From contig JBCBAP010000039.1 in the NCBI GenBank assembly GCA_038532435.1, forward strand, positions 1 through 33,603: DNA of 33,603 nt, given 5' to 3'. The notes under the pieces were generated by a model, which saw nothing but the letters and a program-made list of their open reading frames with translations, searched no databases and had not been told where the DNA came from. Made by a program: the position numbers and the translations under genes. The DNA comes from JBCBAP01 sp038532435. Lineage in GTDB: Bacteria > Pseudomonadota > Alphaproteobacteria > Rhodobacterales > Rhodobacteraceae. This document shows positions 33,278 through 33,603 of the stretch, piece after piece. Position 1 is the first letter of the stretch. Each line of letters starts with the position of its first letter.

Positions 33278-33603
33278 CGAGACCCTGGCCCACCCGGTCG
33301 GAAAGGCCTTGGGGTTCGATCCCCCCCATTTATTATCGATCCGTTTCCCGTGACCCCAAAGGCCCATCTTGTGTATTGCGCCCCTGGTTGGGGCCCCACT
33401 GAGCGGAGCGAGGTGGGGAGTGCAGTGGGTGGGGTGCCTTTTAGGAGGGGCCGAAGCTGGAAAATGCTTTGGGGGTAACGCCCTGTGGGGTGAAGGGGCC
33501 TCGTAAGTACAACTGGCTTTTACTTCTCGAACCGTTCGGTGCGCCCCTGCGCTCAAACTCGATCATCTGCTTCCCACGCTGGCCATGTTGCTTCCCATGG
33601 CGC
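33278..33603 (-). other. likely upstream part of the toxin-like gene, frame unclear
   Basis: Reading toward the left edge from the right end, the frame 33556-33278 is open and ends in GSNPKAFPTGWARVS, in register with the toxin remnant. The middle is proline-rich and low-complexity (around HFPASAPPKRHPTH). A second frame from ATG 33566 to a TAA at 33441 gives a 41-residue piece (MIEFERRGAPNG, then YLRGPFTPQGVTPKAF). Several G or C runs (for example GGGGCCCC, CCCCCCC) suggest that frame changes, real or from sequencing, break one original gene here. No function is assigned. Confidence 0.35.

Noticed and set aside
33311..33330. GGGGTTCGATCCCC, like the T-arm of a tRNA
   Set aside because: The required anticodon arm, D-arm and acceptor stem do not assemble on either side, and the stretch lies within an apparent coding frame on the other strand.
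1..33603. CRISPR array, rRNA operon, integron or complete prophage
   Set aside because: I saw no regularly spaced repeats, rRNA motifs, attC-like sites or phage structural gene cluster; the only mobile trace is the IS6 stub.

Overview
The window reads as chromosome of a high-GC alphaproteobacterium, most likely of the order Rhodobacterales. This is an inference from protein character (DUF4329 lipobox-type envelope proteins, a pyrC-pyrE pair, an ABC-exporter/sterol-desaturase/tlyA gene string, BciB-type reductase) and from high GC in almost all codon third positions. No rRNA, convincing tRNA, CRISPR array or prophage is visible.

Layout. 1-1904 (minus): MFS and MATE efflux genes with overlapping stop/start. 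2036-3151: an AAC(3)-I-like aminoglycoside acetyltransferase facing a GNAT protein that resembles the C-terminal domain of O-GlcNAcase. 3217-5315 (minus): a BciB-type vinyl reductase homologue behind an orphan ABC-2 permease, divergent from cysQ (5400-6194). 6195-6987: gene-poor, holding the N-terminal stub of an IS6-family transposase. 6988-10978 (minus): an envelope group made of a DUF4329/JAB-like protein, a caspase-fold protein lacking its catalytic His, and a membrane-anchored SLT lytic transglycosylase. 11014-14023 (plus): NUDIX CoA pyrophosphatase, CCA-adding enzyme, two LysE exporters. 14208-16017 (minus): a GGCT-fold protein and hemF. 16185-22058 (plus): a heterodimeric ABC exporter, a small membrane protein, a sterol-desaturase-family hydroxylase and tlyA. 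22178-24580 (minus): fadH and a 60-residue protein. 25000-26862 (plus): pyrC and pyrE.

26927-33603 is more accessory in character. A 494-residue protein begins with two copies of a short LQ-A-AD-VIQR-like repeat, which I associate with cargo of extracellular contractile injection systems (eCIS) and DUF4157-type polymorphic toxins. A perfect palindrome lies just upstream. It is followed by an OmpA-family lipoprotein, two paralogous small lipoproteins with PEGA-like repeats, a proline iminopeptidase and ubiG. At the right edge is an AT-richer remnant, interrupted by an in-frame stop, of a second toxin-like protein carrying a GHLLN...NNLVPMT nuclease-like motif.

The most interesting signal is this pair of injection-system-like cargo genes with no injection apparatus in view. 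Second is the predicted secreted group of JAB-like protein, pseudo-caspase and transglycosylase. Most of the remainder is ordinary housekeeping in tightly packed, translationally coupled operons.
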